Positions 53,297 through 62,826 are shown, numbered from the stretch's first letter. The stretch is DNA of 64,000 nucleotides from Lentisphaerota bacterium (GCA_018676675.1 JABHEG010000277.1:1-64000), one strand, 5' to 3'. Notes: generated from the sequence alone by a model not told the origin. Translations and numbers: made by a program.

Positions 53297-55588
53297 TCAC
53301 TCCCCGTTTTCCACCAGCAGCATACGGTCCACAGACACAGCCTTGACCTCCTCGGGATTTTCGCGAGGAGCAACCCAGATGTAGGCATCCGGGGTGATGG
53401 TTGCTCCCTCGATGAGGTAAGTGCAGTACTCGCCGTCCGGGGAAGCGTCCGCCAAAGACACGGCCGTGCTCCCGAGGCTCTTGGCAGCCCGGGTGTCGTA
53501 GACACCTGCCTGAAAGGCGGCGCCGCCGGGTTGGGCTCCGGCGGCCCGTTCCACCCGGACAGACACGTAGATCCGCCACGATCTTGCAGCCATCTCGGGA
53601 CTCAGGGGCACCGTGCACTGCACGGCCCATTCCCGGTGGTTAGCAGGCATTCGGACGGTGACGCCGTCAGAGGCCAGCGGGTCTTCAGCGTAGTCACACC
53701 ATTTGCCGGGCTTGTAGAGAGTGAACAGGTCGTCCTGCAAGTCGATCCAGCGGCCGGGAGGCAGACCGGAGGCGAGGTTCGGGGGGCGCGGCTTGCCTCG
53801 CGCAATCCGGTTCCGCCACGGCGTGATGTGTTTCTCACTGACGCCGTGCTCCTCACACACACGGACGTAGTCAGCGGCGTACTCCGCCCGGCTGCGAGGG
53901 AACCACGTCTTGCCCCCCTGGGCCATGCTGTTGATCTTGAGCCAGGGCCACTTACTGATGATCCCGTACCACACGCTGGCGTGCGCAATTTGAACACGTT
54001 TCAGCACATCCGGCTTGGCGGAAACAGCCTCCTCAGCCTGCCGGAAGAGTCCTTCGGCCTCTCGCAGCAAGTCCACGGTCAAGTAGGGAGCTGCCCGGTC
54101 GAAGCAGGGCATATAGTGTCCACCGGTTTCGGCAACATCGTGCAAACGGTCGATGTAGCGTTGAACGTGAGGCGCGGCATCCTCGTAGTAACCGCGAACA
54201 AACTCGCGGACCAGGGCATCGCCATCGAGCTCTGGATCCCAAAGCAGACGGCCCAGCACCCAGGCCCTGATATCGCTGAAGGCTGCGCCGCGGGTGTAGT
54301 GCCCACCTTCCTCGAACACACCTTTGGCGCCGTGTCGGACGAAGAACCGCATATTCGGTGCGAGCACACGTAAGTTCGGATGTGGGAGCGGAGGCAGCGA
54401 GAAATTGGTCACGTAATCCCAGATGTAGAGCCGATCGGTCAGCTGTGACCAACGCCGGATGTCATCCGCAAACGCCCTGTTGCTCTTGTGCTCGAGCGGC
54501 TGCAGAAACGAACACTCGATGCTGCACAGGCGGATGCATACGTTGGGGCGCGGCCTCACCAACTTGGGAGGGGTGCGGGTGTACTGATAAGCCAGCGTGC
54601 TGACCACCGCTTCGGGAAAACCACCCTCAATGTGTTGAGCAATCGCGTTCACGAAACGCAGCAACGGGCCGGATGGGCTCCCCTCTTCAGCTTCGACCGC
54701 CAGACACTCAGCACACTGACAACGGTTGCGCCAGTCGTTCTGCGATACCTCCACGATCGAGTCCGGAGGCGAATCGCTCAGGAGCTTGTGAGCACGTGCT
54801 TTGACCAGCTCAAGCAGCTCCACGTTCGTGAGGCAGAGCTGTGAGCGTTCCGGGGGACCAATTCGCTGCCCCTCTATCTCGGAGAACCACTCCGGGTGGG
54901 TGGGGAAGAACTCTGCGGGGGGAACAATCGTGTTGAAGGTGTGAACGAAGCCCCACTTCCCGGCGTACCCTCGATAGGCCACATGGCCCCCGAGCTCCTC
55001 AGGGATCTTGCAGAAATGGCCGTTGACGCGGTTGCGGATGGACCATTGCGGTGTCATCGCGTGGGCAATGTAGGATTCGCGATACTCGAACGCGGGTGAC
55101 TCACGGCGCGACATCGCCGGGACGTCAAGGGTGGACGTGCTCGGAATCGTGCTCGCACCTGGCGCCCACCAACGACAGCCCACGACATCGGTCAGGAACG
55201 TCACTACCGCATAGATCGCCCCTCGACGAGCGCCAACGGCCCCCGTAAGGATCACGTTCCTCTCCGTGCACTGGATAAGAATCCCCTCATGCCCCATGGA
55301 AGCCGGAGACAGGTCAAGTCCCGGGTCCAGAGCTTTCGCAGCGCCTGCACCAACAGCAATGGGGAACAGACCCGGAACCGGGGTGGAGCCTACCGCGAAC
55401 TCCGCACCTGTGGCCTGCCGAAGGAACGTAGCTAACTCTGACGCTGCTGTCTTCTCGGGGGCCGACGCATCTTCGGCCAGGACAACCGATGCCAAAGCCC
55501 GTCCGTCTTGACTTAGGCGCAACGGGCCACCCACCACGACCGGCCCGAGAGCCACGAACGCCGCCAACGTCACCATCGCGATACGCAT
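53297..55588 (-). CDS. Secreted DUF4838 protein (alpha-glucuronidase-like)
   Basis: A 763-aa exported protein. ATG follows GGAGG by 8 nt; signal peptide MRIAMVTLAAFVALGPVVVGG. Residues about 35-140 are the GH67/GH20-like N-terminal domain (EKTAASELATFLRQATGAEF, GRRGAIYAVVTFLTDVVGCR-type element). The DUF4838 core (about 165-480) contains HPEWFSEIEGQR, SQNDWRNRCQCAEC with a Cys pair, WDYVTNF and the HYTRGAAFSDIRAWVLGRLLWDPELD block. Relatives are enriched near CAZymes in planctomycete-type genomes, and the fold suggests glucuronidase or hexosaminidase chemistry; no member's substrate can be read here. A C-terminal beta domain (about 600-763) looks CBM-like. Confidence 0.85.
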   Translation of the reverse strand: MRIAMVTLAAFVALGPVVVGGPLRLSQDGRALASVVLAEDASAPEKTAASELATFLRQATGAEFAVGSTPVPGLFPIAVGAGAAKALDPGLDLSPASMGHEGILIQCTERNVILTGAVGARRGAIYAVVTFLTDVVGCRWWAPGASTIPSTSTLDVPAMSRRESPAFEYRESYIAHAMTPQWSIRNRVNGHFCKIPEELGGHVAYRGYAGKWGFVHTFNTIVPPAEFFPTHPEWFSEIEGQRIGPPERSQLCLTNVELLELVKARAHKLLSDSPPDSIVEVSQNDWRNRCQCAECLAVEAEEGSPSGPLLRFVNAIAQHIEGGFPEAVVSTLAYQYTRTPPKLVRPRPNVCIRLCSIECSFLQPLEHKSNRAFADDIRRWSQLTDRLYIWDYVTNFSLPPLPHPNLRVLAPNMRFFVRHGAKGVFEEGGHYTRGAAFSDIRAWVLGRLLWDPELDGDALVREFVRGYYEDAAPHVQRYIDRLHDVAETGGHYMPCFDRAAPYLTVDLLREAEGLFRQAEEAVSAKPDVLKRVQIAHASVWYGIISKWPWLKINSMAQGGKTWFPRSRAEYAADYVRVCEEHGVSEKHITPWRNRIARGKPRPPNLASGLPPGRWIDLQDDLFTLYKPGKWCDYAEDPLASDGVTVRMPANHREWAVQCTVPLSPEMAARSWRIYVSVRVERAAGAQPGGAAFQAGVYDTRAAKSLGSTAVSLADASPDGEYCTYLIEGATITPDAYIWVAPRENPEEVKAVSVDRMLLVENGE

Positions 55589-55929
55589 CCTGTTCGCCTC
55601 CTGTTAACCACATTTGACTCCCGCCTCCCGCCGGGACAATAGCCCACTGGGTGATCAGCGTCCATATCTTCAGGCTTGCGAACGCACCGGCACCATTTAC
55701 GTTGGCACGCACCCGGAGATCGCGACCCACGTTCGCCATAGGCAGAGCGGCGTTCGTAGTAAGGCTCGTAGCGCAGCGGAGTGCCGTTCCCCTGTCTTGT
55801 GAGGATCACCGCACAAGACAACGCGACTCCGCAAGGCCTACGTCGCTCGCTACGAGCAAAAGCAAGACCGCAGCGGAGTGCCGTTTCCCATCCCCAAATC
55901 AGTGCCATTCGACCAAAGAAGGACAAGCG
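55589..55929. other. 341-bp intergenic region with a family D element
   Basis: No gene seen. Almost all visible structure is the nested palindrome at 55765-55888. Confidence 0.5.
55765..55888. repeat. Nested palindrome, GCAGCGGAGTGCCG element (family D)
   Basis: CTCGTAGCG (55765-55773) pairs with CGCTACGAG (55848-55856); inside that, GCGGAGT pairs with ACTCCGC and TCTTGTG with CACAAGA, giving a multi-stem fold. GCAGCGGAGTGCCG reappears at about 55871-55884 as a direct repeat. A further inverted copy lies at 35971-36011. Confidence 0.72.
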
Positions 55930-56694
55930 ATGTCTGACTTCCTGAACAACGGCATCACGGCCCATCGAGGCAACGCCGGGCAGTTCCCGGAGAACACAAT
56001 CCCGGCGTTCCGCAGCGGCATTGCCTGCGGGGCCGACTGGCTCGAACTGGATGCCCACAGGACCGTTGACGGGCAGCTGGTCGTTTGTCACGATGCCACG
56101 ACGGGCGCGACGGCAGACCGGAACCTGTGCATCGCCACGTCCACCTGGGATGAGCTCAGAACTCTCGATATGAGCTGCGGATTCCGCCAAAAAAACGAGC
56201 AGAGCAGCAGCACCTGCCCGACCACCGGGATGCCCTCCCTTCGCGATGTCCTTGAGCTGGTGCTGACGCAATCCCGGACCCGAGTCTCAATCCAGCCCAA
56301 AGCGGACTGCGTTCCGGAGATCGCGGCACTGATCCACGAACTCCACGCCGGTCCCTGGATCGGGTTCAATGACGGGGATGTCCAGACTCTCCTTTCAGCG
56401 CACGAACTGATTCCGGAGGCCTGGGTGTTCCTGGATACCGGCCCCGCAGGTCCTCCCGTGGATGTTCACATCGATGTCGCCCTGCAACACGGGTTCCGGT
56501 CGATCGTCATGCACCACAGTCTCGTGACGCGTCAGGCAGCGAACGCGATCTCGGAAGCCGGGTTGGAGCCCGGAGCCTGGACCGTGAATGACACCGATCA
56601 CATGAGCCGGGCTCTGGAGGCAGGCATAACGCGAATGTACACGGACTACCCCGCGCGTCTGAAAGACGTGCTGAAGGGAAAGGGGCGGCAGTGA
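55930..56694 (+). CDS. Glycerophosphodiester phosphodiesterase family protein
   Basis: A 254-aa soluble protein. ATG follows AAGGA by 6 nt. Active-site motifs of the GDPD barrel are visible: GITAHRGNAGQFPENT (His12), WLELDAHRTVDGQLVVCHD (Glu39, Asp41, His54). The family hydrolyses glycerophosphodiesters from phospholipid turnover to glycerol-3-phosphate. The HRT in place of the common HLT is a small deviation. The last codons overlap the start of tex (GTGA), so the two genes are translationally coupled. Confidence 0.88.
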   Translation: MSDFLNNGITAHRGNAGQFPENTIPAFRSGIACGADWLELDAHRTVDGQLVVCHDATTGATADRNLCIATSTWDELRTLDMSCGFRQKNEQSSSTCPTTGMPSLRDVLELVLTQSRTRVSIQPKADCVPEIAALIHELHAGPWIGFNDGDVQTLLSAHELIPEAWVFLDTGPAGPPVDVHIDVALQHGFRSIVMHHSLVTRQAANAISEAGLEPGAWTVNDTDHMSRALEAGITRMYTDYPARLKDVLKGKGRQ

Positions 56695-58832
56695 GTCCAC
56701 ACCAATCCATCGCCCAGTCGTTGGGAATCGCGCAGCACCAGGTGGAAGCCACCCGCACTCTCTTGGCCGAAGGCGGAACAGTCCCATTCATCGCTCGCTA
56801 CCGCAAAGAGAGGACGGGGTCCCTGGACGAAGTGGCCATTGCCGCGATTCGTGATGAACTGAAACGGCTGGACGATCTGGAGAAACGACGCCGAGCCATC
56901 CTGACGTCGCTCGAAGAACGCGACCTCCTGAACGCAGGCCTCAAGCAGGATGTGACGGCCGCCGGAACACTCTCAGCCCTCGAGGATGTCTACCTGCCCT
57001 TTCGCCCGAAGCGTCGAACCCGCGCCGAGATCGCCCGGGAGCGCGGGCTGGAGCCTCTGGCAACGATCCTCTCCCACCAAGCCGCGCACACCCGGCCCGA
57101 ACAGGAGGGAGCACGCTATCTCGCCCCCCGGGAAGGCGTCGCATCGGTTCAGGATGCCCTGGCCGGTGCGCGTGACATCCTGGCGGAGTGGGTGAGCGAG
57201 TCTGCTCCGACGCGTGAAGACCTGCGCCGGCTCCTCCGGCAGCGCGGTGTTGTCTCCTCGAAGCTGGTGAAAGGCAAGGAGGAGGAAGGAGCCAAGTTCC
57301 GGGATTACTTCGAGTGGCAGGAGCCCATCGGGCGAGTTCCCAGCCATCGTCTGTTGGCCGTTTTCCGAGGCGAACGCGAAGGCGTCCTGCAAGTCCGACT
57401 GCGGCCCCCTGAAGTCGATGCCCTGCGTTTGATAGAGCAGCGTTTTGTGAAGGGCTCGTCGCCATCTTCCGAGCACGTGCGGACGGCCTGTGCAGATGGC
57501 TATAAGCGCCTCCTGGCGCCCGCAATGGAAACGGAAGCGCGGACCCAGGCACGGGAACAGGCTGACGACGAAGCCATCCGGGTCTTTGCTGCCAATGTCC
57601 GGCAGATCCTCATGGCGCCCCCGCTGCCGAGCTCCGTGCTTGCCATCGACCCCGGGCTGCGAACGGGGTGCAAAGCCGTGTGCCTGGACCGCACTGGAAT
57701 GCTCCTGACGCACACCGTGCTGTATACCGCGGGCAGCGAAAAGGCTCGGGAAGAGGCTCACCGGGTCGTGCTCGAGCTACACTCTCAACGCCAGTTCGAA
57801 GCCATCGGTATCGGCAACGGGACTGGCGGCAGAGAAGCCCAGACGTTCATGCGCTCAATCGGCTTGCCTGAGAGTCTCCCGATCGTGATGGTCAACGAGA
57901 GCGGCGCATCCATCTACTCTGCCTCACAGACTGCCCGGGATGAGTTCCCCGACCTGGATCTGACGGTTCGTGGAGCCATCTCCATCGGTCGCCGGCTCAT
58001 TGATCCCCTGGCAGAGCTCGTCAAGATGGACCCCAAGTCCATCGGCGTGGGCCAGTACCAGCATGATGTCGATCAGAAGAAGCTCAAGACCGCGCTGGAA
58101 GACGTGGTCACGAGCTGTGTCAATCGGGTTGGAGTCGACGTGAACACAGCCGGAAGAGAGCTCCTCGGTTATGTATCCGGGGTGGGGCCGCAACTGGCCG
58201 AGTCGATCGTCGCTTATCGCACAGCCCATGGCCCGTTCAGCTGCCGATCCGGGCTCAAGGACGTCCCGCGTCTGGGGGCCAAGGCCTTCGAGTTGGCGGC
58301 CGGCTTCCTGCGCATAGCGGAGGCGGTAAACCCCCTGGACCACAGTGCCGTGCATCCTGAACGCTACGATGTCGTCCGGAAGATGGCCAAAGACCTCGGA
58401 GTCGACATGCGGACGCTGGTGGCTGAAGCAGCCATTCGACAGCGCGTGGACTTAGGGCGCTACACCACCGACGACATCGGCCTCCCGACGCTTCAAGACA
58501 TCATGGGTGAACTCGCCCAGCCGGGCCGCGATCCCCGCAGGGCTTTCGAGGCGACAGCATTCTCGGCCGAGATCAAGACGGTCGACGATGTCAAACCTGA
58601 CATGGTGCTGGCAGGGGAAGTCACCAACGTGACCCGTTTCGGAGCTTTCGTGGACATCGGTGTCCATCAAGACGGGCTTGTGCACATAAGCGAGATCGCC
58701 GATCGGTTCGTCTCCGATCCGTCTGAAGAACTGCGGGTGGGGCAAACCGTGCGGGTGGTCGTTCTGAGCGTGGAGCGCGACCGCAACCGAATTGCGCTCT
58801 CAATCCGCCGCGCTCCCAGAGGCGATCCGTAG
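56691..58832 (+). CDS. tex: Tex family RNA-binding transcription accessory protein
   Basis: A 713-aa cytoplasmic protein, full length for Tex. GTG start overlaps the GDPD stop and follows AAAGGGG. It has the N-terminal helical region with VPFIARYRKERTGSLDE (about residues 31-47), the central YqgF/RNase H-like domain with VLAIDPGLRTGCKAVCLD near 317-334 and IGIGNGTGGREAQTFM, the helix-hairpin-helix part (VGVDVNTAGRELLGYVSGVG) and a C-terminal S1 domain (GEVTNVTRFGAFVDIGVHQDGLVHISEIAD, about 640-670). Known in bacteria as a nucleic-acid-binding factor affecting transcription and toxin expression. No obvious functional link with the carbohydrate genes. Confidence 0.95.
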   Translation: MSPHQSIAQSLGIAQHQVEATRTLLAEGGTVPFIARYRKERTGSLDEVAIAAIRDELKRLDDLEKRRRAILTSLEERDLLNAGLKQDVTAAGTLSALEDVYLPFRPKRRTRAEIARERGLEPLATILSHQAAHTRPEQEGARYLAPREGVASVQDALAGARDILAEWVSESAPTREDLRRLLRQRGVVSSKLVKGKEEEGAKFRDYFEWQEPIGRVPSHRLLAVFRGEREGVLQVRLRPPEVDALRLIEQRFVKGSSPSSEHVRTACADGYKRLLAPAMETEARTQAREQADDEAIRVFAANVRQILMAPPLPSSVLAIDPGLRTGCKAVCLDRTGMLLTHTVLYTAGSEKAREEAHRVVLELHSQRQFEAIGIGNGTGGREAQTFMRSIGLPESLPIVMVNESGASIYSASQTARDEFPDLDLTVRGAISIGRRLIDPLAELVKMDPKSIGVGQYQHDVDQKKLKTALEDVVTSCVNRVGVDVNTAGRELLGYVSGVGPQLAESIVAYRTAHGPFSCRSGLKDVPRLGAKAFELAAGFLRIAEAVNPLDHSAVHPERYDVVRKMAKDLGVDMRTLVAEAAIRQRVDLGRYTTDDIGLPTLQDIMGELAQPGRDPRRAFEATAFSAEIKTVDDVKPDMVLAGEVTNVTRFGAFVDIGVHQDGLVHISEIADRFVSDPSEELRVGQTVRVVVLSVERDRNRIALSIRRAPRGDP

Positions 58833-58848
58833 GGCGAAACGCGGGGGG

Positions 58849-59769
58849 CTATTTATCCTTGGTCTTCCGCGCGAAGAGTGTGAAGGAACCCCCTCGGAAC
58901 CCAACCTTGGTTAGCAGGTGGAGAATCATGAAGGCGGGCTTGAGAAGCCAGCCGGTCAGCGTCTTAGGGACACCGAGGACGCAGTCGGGCATCGGGATGG
59001 CATGGTGCTTGCCGACAATCGTGAACGCTTCCTGGCCCAGAAGCATGCGCAGCGTCTTGGGGGTGAACTCCAGCAGGTGGTAGGGCTTAAGATGCTTCCC
59101 TGCGGGCACGATCTTGAACATCGGCAAGGGCTTGACCGGCGCAATCCGGTAAAACGCCCGCAGGCCCCGGTAGTAGAATGAGTTGATGAACGAGGGGACT
59201 TCTACGGCGAGCAGCCCATCGTCGCTCAGGGCGCGCCGCGCCGCACGAAGCATCCGGTGAGGATCGGTCACGTGTTCCAGCACGTGTCCCATGAAGACGA
59301 CATCGTATGCGCCTTCGTCAAGCCCTACGCTTTCAACGGTTCCCGTGTGGACCGGGCACCCAGAGTGTTCTCGAGCCTGTTGCGCCATTTCGGGGCAGAT
59401 CTCGACACCTTCGGGGCGGAAGCCATGCTCACGGGCCACCGACAGGAGCAGACCTCCCGCACACCCCACATCCAGGAGGCGCCCGGATCCCCCGCGGCGT
59501 TCGATACGGTGGACGACCTCCTCGTAGCGCCGAAGCAGCTTGCGCTCATTCTCAAAATAGCCCCCGTCACTGAGGCCCGAATCGAAGCATTCCTGGTGGT
59601 AATTCCCCGAGTACATGCCCGCGATCTGCTCGGCCGTCGGCCAAGGCTGCACAAACACGAATCCACACCCGGTGCATTCCGACAGCCCGTAGTGTTGGTC
59701 TTCGAGTTTGTAGAAGTCGGGGGCATACCGCCGGAAGCGGGTCCCGCCGCAGATGAGGCAATGCGTCAA
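58849..59769 (-). CDS. Zinc-ribbon class I SAM-dependent methyltransferase
   Basis: A 306-aa enzyme. I chose a TTG at 59769 (GGAG, 6-nt spacing): it immediately precedes the family's N-terminal zinc ribbon (CLICGG Cys4/Cys7, CTGCGF Cys32/Cys35). The SAM-binding motif is GRLLDVGCAGG (about 96-106), then MGHVLEHVTDPHRMLRAARR. The C-terminal part has a hydrophobic stretch (LKPAFMILHLLTKVGF) that may touch the membrane. Such proteins often modify glycans or natural products. It is convergent with tex, 16 bp apart. Confidence 0.85.
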   Translation of the reverse strand: MTHCLICGGTRFRRYAPDFYKLEDQHYGLSECTGCGFVFVQPWPTAEQIAGMYSGNYHQECFDSGLSDGGYFENERKLLRRYEEVVHRIERRGGSGRLLDVGCAGGLLLSVAREHGFRPEGVEICPEMAQQAREHSGCPVHTGTVESVGLDEGAYDVVFMGHVLEHVTDPHRMLRAARRALSDDGLLAVEVPSFINSFYYRGLRAFYRIAPVKPLPMFKIVPAGKHLKPYHLLEFTPKTLRMLLGQEAFTIVGKHHAIPMPDCVLGVPKTLTGWLLKPAFMILHLLTKVGFRGGSFTLFARKTKDK

Positions 59770-60094
59770 AGGGTGACTCCGAGTGAACCGTGCAGATCGG
59801 CCCCGATCGTCGTTCCAGGATGGCACCAAAGTGGGAACCTGGGGACGGTGCGGGCTCCGACCGGAAGTCAGGGAGAGGCTTCGGCCTCGTGATCGACGTT
59901 GGTCAAGCAGTGATGTTGTGGTACCACTGAAATCTAGCCCCCCAACGGCTGAACGCGAGGCCTGCCCAGCACGATGGCGAGTGACGATGACGAGCCTCAT
60001 CCAGTACAGTTGACTTCCGCTTCGCCCTTAGTATCCTACCCGTGCACACCCCAAAAACGATGCGCGAACACCCGGCGAATCAAAGGAGCCATAC
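59770..60094. other. 325-bp divergent region before the alcohol dehydrogenase
   Basis: No gene seen. Holds the candidate promoter at 60010-60037 for the dehydrogenase. Confidence 0.5.
60010..60037 (+). promoter_or_regulatory. Candidate sigma70-type promoter for the alcohol dehydrogenase
   Basis: TTGACT at 60010-60015 (5 of 6) and TATCCT at 60032-60037 (4 of 6), 16-bp spacer, about 58 bp before the ATG at 60095. Confidence 0.4.
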
Positions 60095-61114
60095 ATGAAG
60101 GCAGCTGTCTGCACAGGCATTGGACGAATTGAGATCCGAGATGTCCCCAAGCCGTCGCCCAAGCCCGGCGAAGTCCTTGTCAAGATCAGGTCCATCGGGG
60201 TGTGCGGATCTGACGTTGACGGGTACCGCGGCCAGCACCCCATGATCGGCTTCCCCATCATCCTGGGACACGAGTGTTCAGGGATCATTGCCGAGATCGG
60301 CGAAAGAGTTGACCCGGGTCGGATCGGCCAAGCCGTCACGGTTGAACCCTTCTTCACCTGCGGCGTGTGCCCCTTCTGCCAGGAGGGTACGTACAATTTC
60401 TGCGCGGATCTGCAGATAATCGGGCACCAGGTCGCGGGGGCATTCGCCGAGTACATGCCAATCCCATCCAAGTTCGCCCACTTCAAACCCGCTAACGTGG
60501 ACTTCGAGGAAGCCGCCATCCTGGAGCCCTGTTCCGGGGCGTTGCACGCCGTTCGTCGCTGCAAGATCCAGTCGGGAGACACGGTCGTGATCATCGGCTG
60601 CGGAACCATGGGTTCCTTTGCCACGCAACACTGCCGGAACCTGGGAGCCGAGGTGGTTGTCATCGAACCGATCGCGTTCAAACGCGATGCCGCGACCGAC
60701 CTCGGCGCTGCTGTCGTGATTGACCCGACGACGGAAGATGCGGCCGCTAAGGTTAAGGAACTGACAGATGGTAAGATGGCAGATGTGGTCATCGAGGCTG
60801 TGGGCGAACAGGAGACGCTTGAGCAGACGGTCTCACTGGTCAAGAATGGGGGGACGATTATGCTGATCGGCTGGACCGGGAACGCCAGCGATCCGTTCGA
60901 CCTCACCAACACGACCTTCAAGGAACTCACCGTGCTTGGAACGCTCGGGTTCTGCCGGGATTTCCCAATCTCAATGAAGCTCCTCGCAGCCGGGAAGATC
61001 GATATCAAGCGGATCATTACCCATCGCTTCACGCTCGATCAGGTCCAAGAAGCCATCGAGATGCTCGAAACGGGAGCGGACGGAATGTGGAAGGCCGTCG
61101 TCAACATCGACTGA
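60095..61114 (+). CDS. Zinc-dependent alcohol/polyol dehydrogenase (MDR superfamily)
   Basis: A 339-aa enzyme. ATG follows AAAGGAG by about 7 nt. The catalytic zinc site is Cys37 (GVCGSD), His59/Glu60 (LGHECSG) and Glu144 (AILEPCSGALH); the structural zinc has four Cys: 89, 92, 95 and 103 (TCGVCPFCQEGTYNFC). The nucleotide motif is VVIIGCGTMGS. The length and EPCSGALHAV are typical of sorbitol/threonine/galactitol-type dehydrogenases. It probably oxidises a sugar alcohol or sugar acid, plausible with the carbohydrate genes, but not demonstrated. Confidence 0.92.
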   Translation: MKAAVCTGIGRIEIRDVPKPSPKPGEVLVKIRSIGVCGSDVDGYRGQHPMIGFPIILGHECSGIIAEIGERVDPGRIGQAVTVEPFFTCGVCPFCQEGTYNFCADLQIIGHQVAGAFAEYMPIPSKFAHFKPANVDFEEAAILEPCSGALHAVRRCKIQSGDTVVIIGCGTMGSFATQHCRNLGAEVVVIEPIAFKRDAATDLGAAVVIDPTTEDAAAKVKELTDGKMADVVIEAVGEQETLEQTVSLVKNGGTIMLIGWTGNASDPFDLTNTTFKELTVLGTLGFCRDFPISMKLLAAGKIDIKRIITHRFTLDQVQEAIEMLETGADGMWKAVVNID

Positions 61115-61124
61115 ACCCATCCTC

Positions 61125-61471
61125 CTGGTGGCGGCGGGCGCGAATAGCGGGCCCACCCCTTGCTGATGCCTGGATGTGGAAGTGTTTCGGGTACCTTGGT
61201 GCGTACAGACGTACGTACCGAGGAGGCCGGAATGCTCCCGCGCCAGGGATCGGTAAGCCGTAGGCCGGGCACCGTTTCTTGGCTCAGCGTTCATCATTCG
61301 ACGAATGGGGCCTTTCTGTTTCCTGGCAACCCTTACGGGCGGATCATTCTTCGCGATTCTCCGCCCGGGCCGCCAACGACGATACTCGGCATCGCCTTTT
61401 GCCGTCCCGGACGAAGCCTCATCGAAGACTGGCCCGGGGGTGGGCTCGCTATTCGCGCCCGACGCCACTAG
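61125..61471. mobile_element. 347-bp element with 35-bp terminal inverted repeats (MITE-like)
   Basis: The left end 61125-61159 and the reverse complement of 61437-61471 agree at 32 of 35 positions (GGGCGCGAATAGCG is shared exactly). There is no coding frame of note inside, and no clear target-site duplication. The right end contains the stop codon of the MATE gene (61468-61470), so either the element donated that stop or the repeat lies there by another route. An inner palindromic patch, GTACAGACGTACGTAC, is at about 61202-61217. Transposon origin is inferred from structure only. Confidence 0.55.
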
Positions 61472-62826
61472 AATCTGGCGCTCTTCCACTTGCCCTGGCG
61501 GAACTTGAGCATGGTGGGGATCGCCCGGGTGACAGCACTGATCGCCATCCCAAGGGCAATTCCCGCAAAGCCCATGTTGAGGGTCACGGCCAGCACATAG
61601 CCGGCAACGATAACCACGAGCAGATCCGAGACGCTGCCGTAGATAAAGGGAGACATCGGGTCGCCCCCGCCGCGCAGGGCGCCGCCCATGGCGAAGGACA
61701 GCGCCATGATCGGCTCAGTCACGGCGACGATGATGAAGAAGGTTCTCCCCATGGCGATCACCTCCCTGTCACTGGTGAAGAACGCCATCACGTGCTCAGG
61801 GAAGAGGAAGAGCAGGCACGCTATCACGCTCATAAAGGCTGTAGCAATCACGGCCGACGCCCAGCCGCTCTGTTCCGCCCGGTCGGGTCGCCCTCCTCCC
61901 AGATTCTGCCCCACCCGAGCCGAGGCCGCAGCCATGAACGCCAGCCCCACGAACGTCGAGATCATGCGCACCTGCATCCCCACACTGTAAGCGGACACCA
62001 TCCGGGTTGAGTCAGGAAGCAAGGTGATGATCCGCAAGGTCATCAGACGCGAGAAGTTCCGAACGATCCCCTGAAGCGAGCGCGGCCCACCCAGCTTGAC
62101 GATCCTGCGTACCAAAGGCATGTCCAACACGAGTCCGTCCCGGAGTCGCGCCTGCACGGGGAACCGAGGGCTCACGGCAATCCAGCAACCTGCTGCCGAC
62201 CCGATCGCTCGCGCGATGACCGTGCCCAGCGCAGCCCCCGCGACACCCATGGCTGGAAACGGGCCGACCCCGAAGATGAGCAGGTAGTTGAGTACCACGT
62301 TGAGACCGTTTATCCCGATCAACAGGACCAGCGACACCCGCGTCTTTCCTACCCCCAGGAGAATGCCCGTCACCGCGAAGTTGAACATCGCAAAGACACT
62401 GCCGAGGAAGAGGATACGCAAGTAGGAACAGCCGAGATCCACGACCGCCTCAGCACCGCCCAGCGACAGCAAGATCGGGCGTGAGAAGAGGAGGCCGGCC
62501 GGCGTAACAGCCAGAATGGCCACCGCAACCATGACCACAATGGACCGCGAGGCGACCGTGCTGACGCGTTTCCGGTCCCCGGAACCGTAGGCGTGGGCGA
62601 CCAGGACAGAACTCCCCCCGCTTACCGCGATCGTCAGCACCATCAGGAACATCATGACATGCCGAGCCATCCCTACCGCAGCAATCGAGGTCGTCCCAAG
62701 CGCCCCGACCATTTTGAGGTCGACAATTCCCACCATCACCTTCAGCAGGTTGGTCAGAATCACGGGCCAGGCGATGGCCCAGACCTGCACAGCCTCACGC
62801 CTCAGCTCTGAATGGTTGTGTGACAT
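61468..62826 (-). CDS. MATE family multidrug/toxin exporter
   Basis: A 452-aa membrane protein with about 12 hydrophobic segments, the usual MATE length. Family features include WPVILTNLLKVMVGIVDLKM at about residues 19-38, TSIAAVGMARHVMMF, GILLGVGKTRVSLVLLIG and the duplicated second half with PIMALSFAMGGALRGGGDPM. ATG follows GAGG by 4 nt. Such proteins exchange cations for drugs or metabolites. The last residues (FRQGKWKSARF) are read from the terminal inverted repeat of the neighbouring element, suggesting a modified C-terminus. Confidence 0.92.
   Translation of the reverse strand: MSHNHSELRREAVQVWAIAWPVILTNLLKVMVGIVDLKMVGALGTTSIAAVGMARHVMMFLMVLTIAVSGGSSVLVAHAYGSGDRKRVSTVASRSIVVMVAVAILAVTPAGLLFSRPILLSLGGAEAVVDLGCSYLRILFLGSVFAMFNFAVTGILLGVGKTRVSLVLLIGINGLNVVLNYLLIFGVGPFPAMGVAGAALGTVIARAIGSAAGCWIAVSPRFPVQARLRDGLVLDMPLVRRIVKLGGPRSLQGIVRNFSRLMTLRIITLLPDSTRMVSAYSVGMQVRMISTFVGLAFMAAASARVGQNLGGGRPDRAEQSGWASAVIATAFMSVIACLLFLFPEHVMAFFTSDREVIAMGRTFFIIVAVTEPIMALSFAMGGALRGGGDPMSPFIYGSVSDLLVVIVAGYVLAVTLNMGFAGIALGMAISAVTRAIPTMLKFRQGKWKSARF

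Noticed and set aside
53078..54373. 431-codon plus-strand open frame
   Set aside because: Covers repeat DNA and the antisense of the DUF4838 gene; no protein-like motif.
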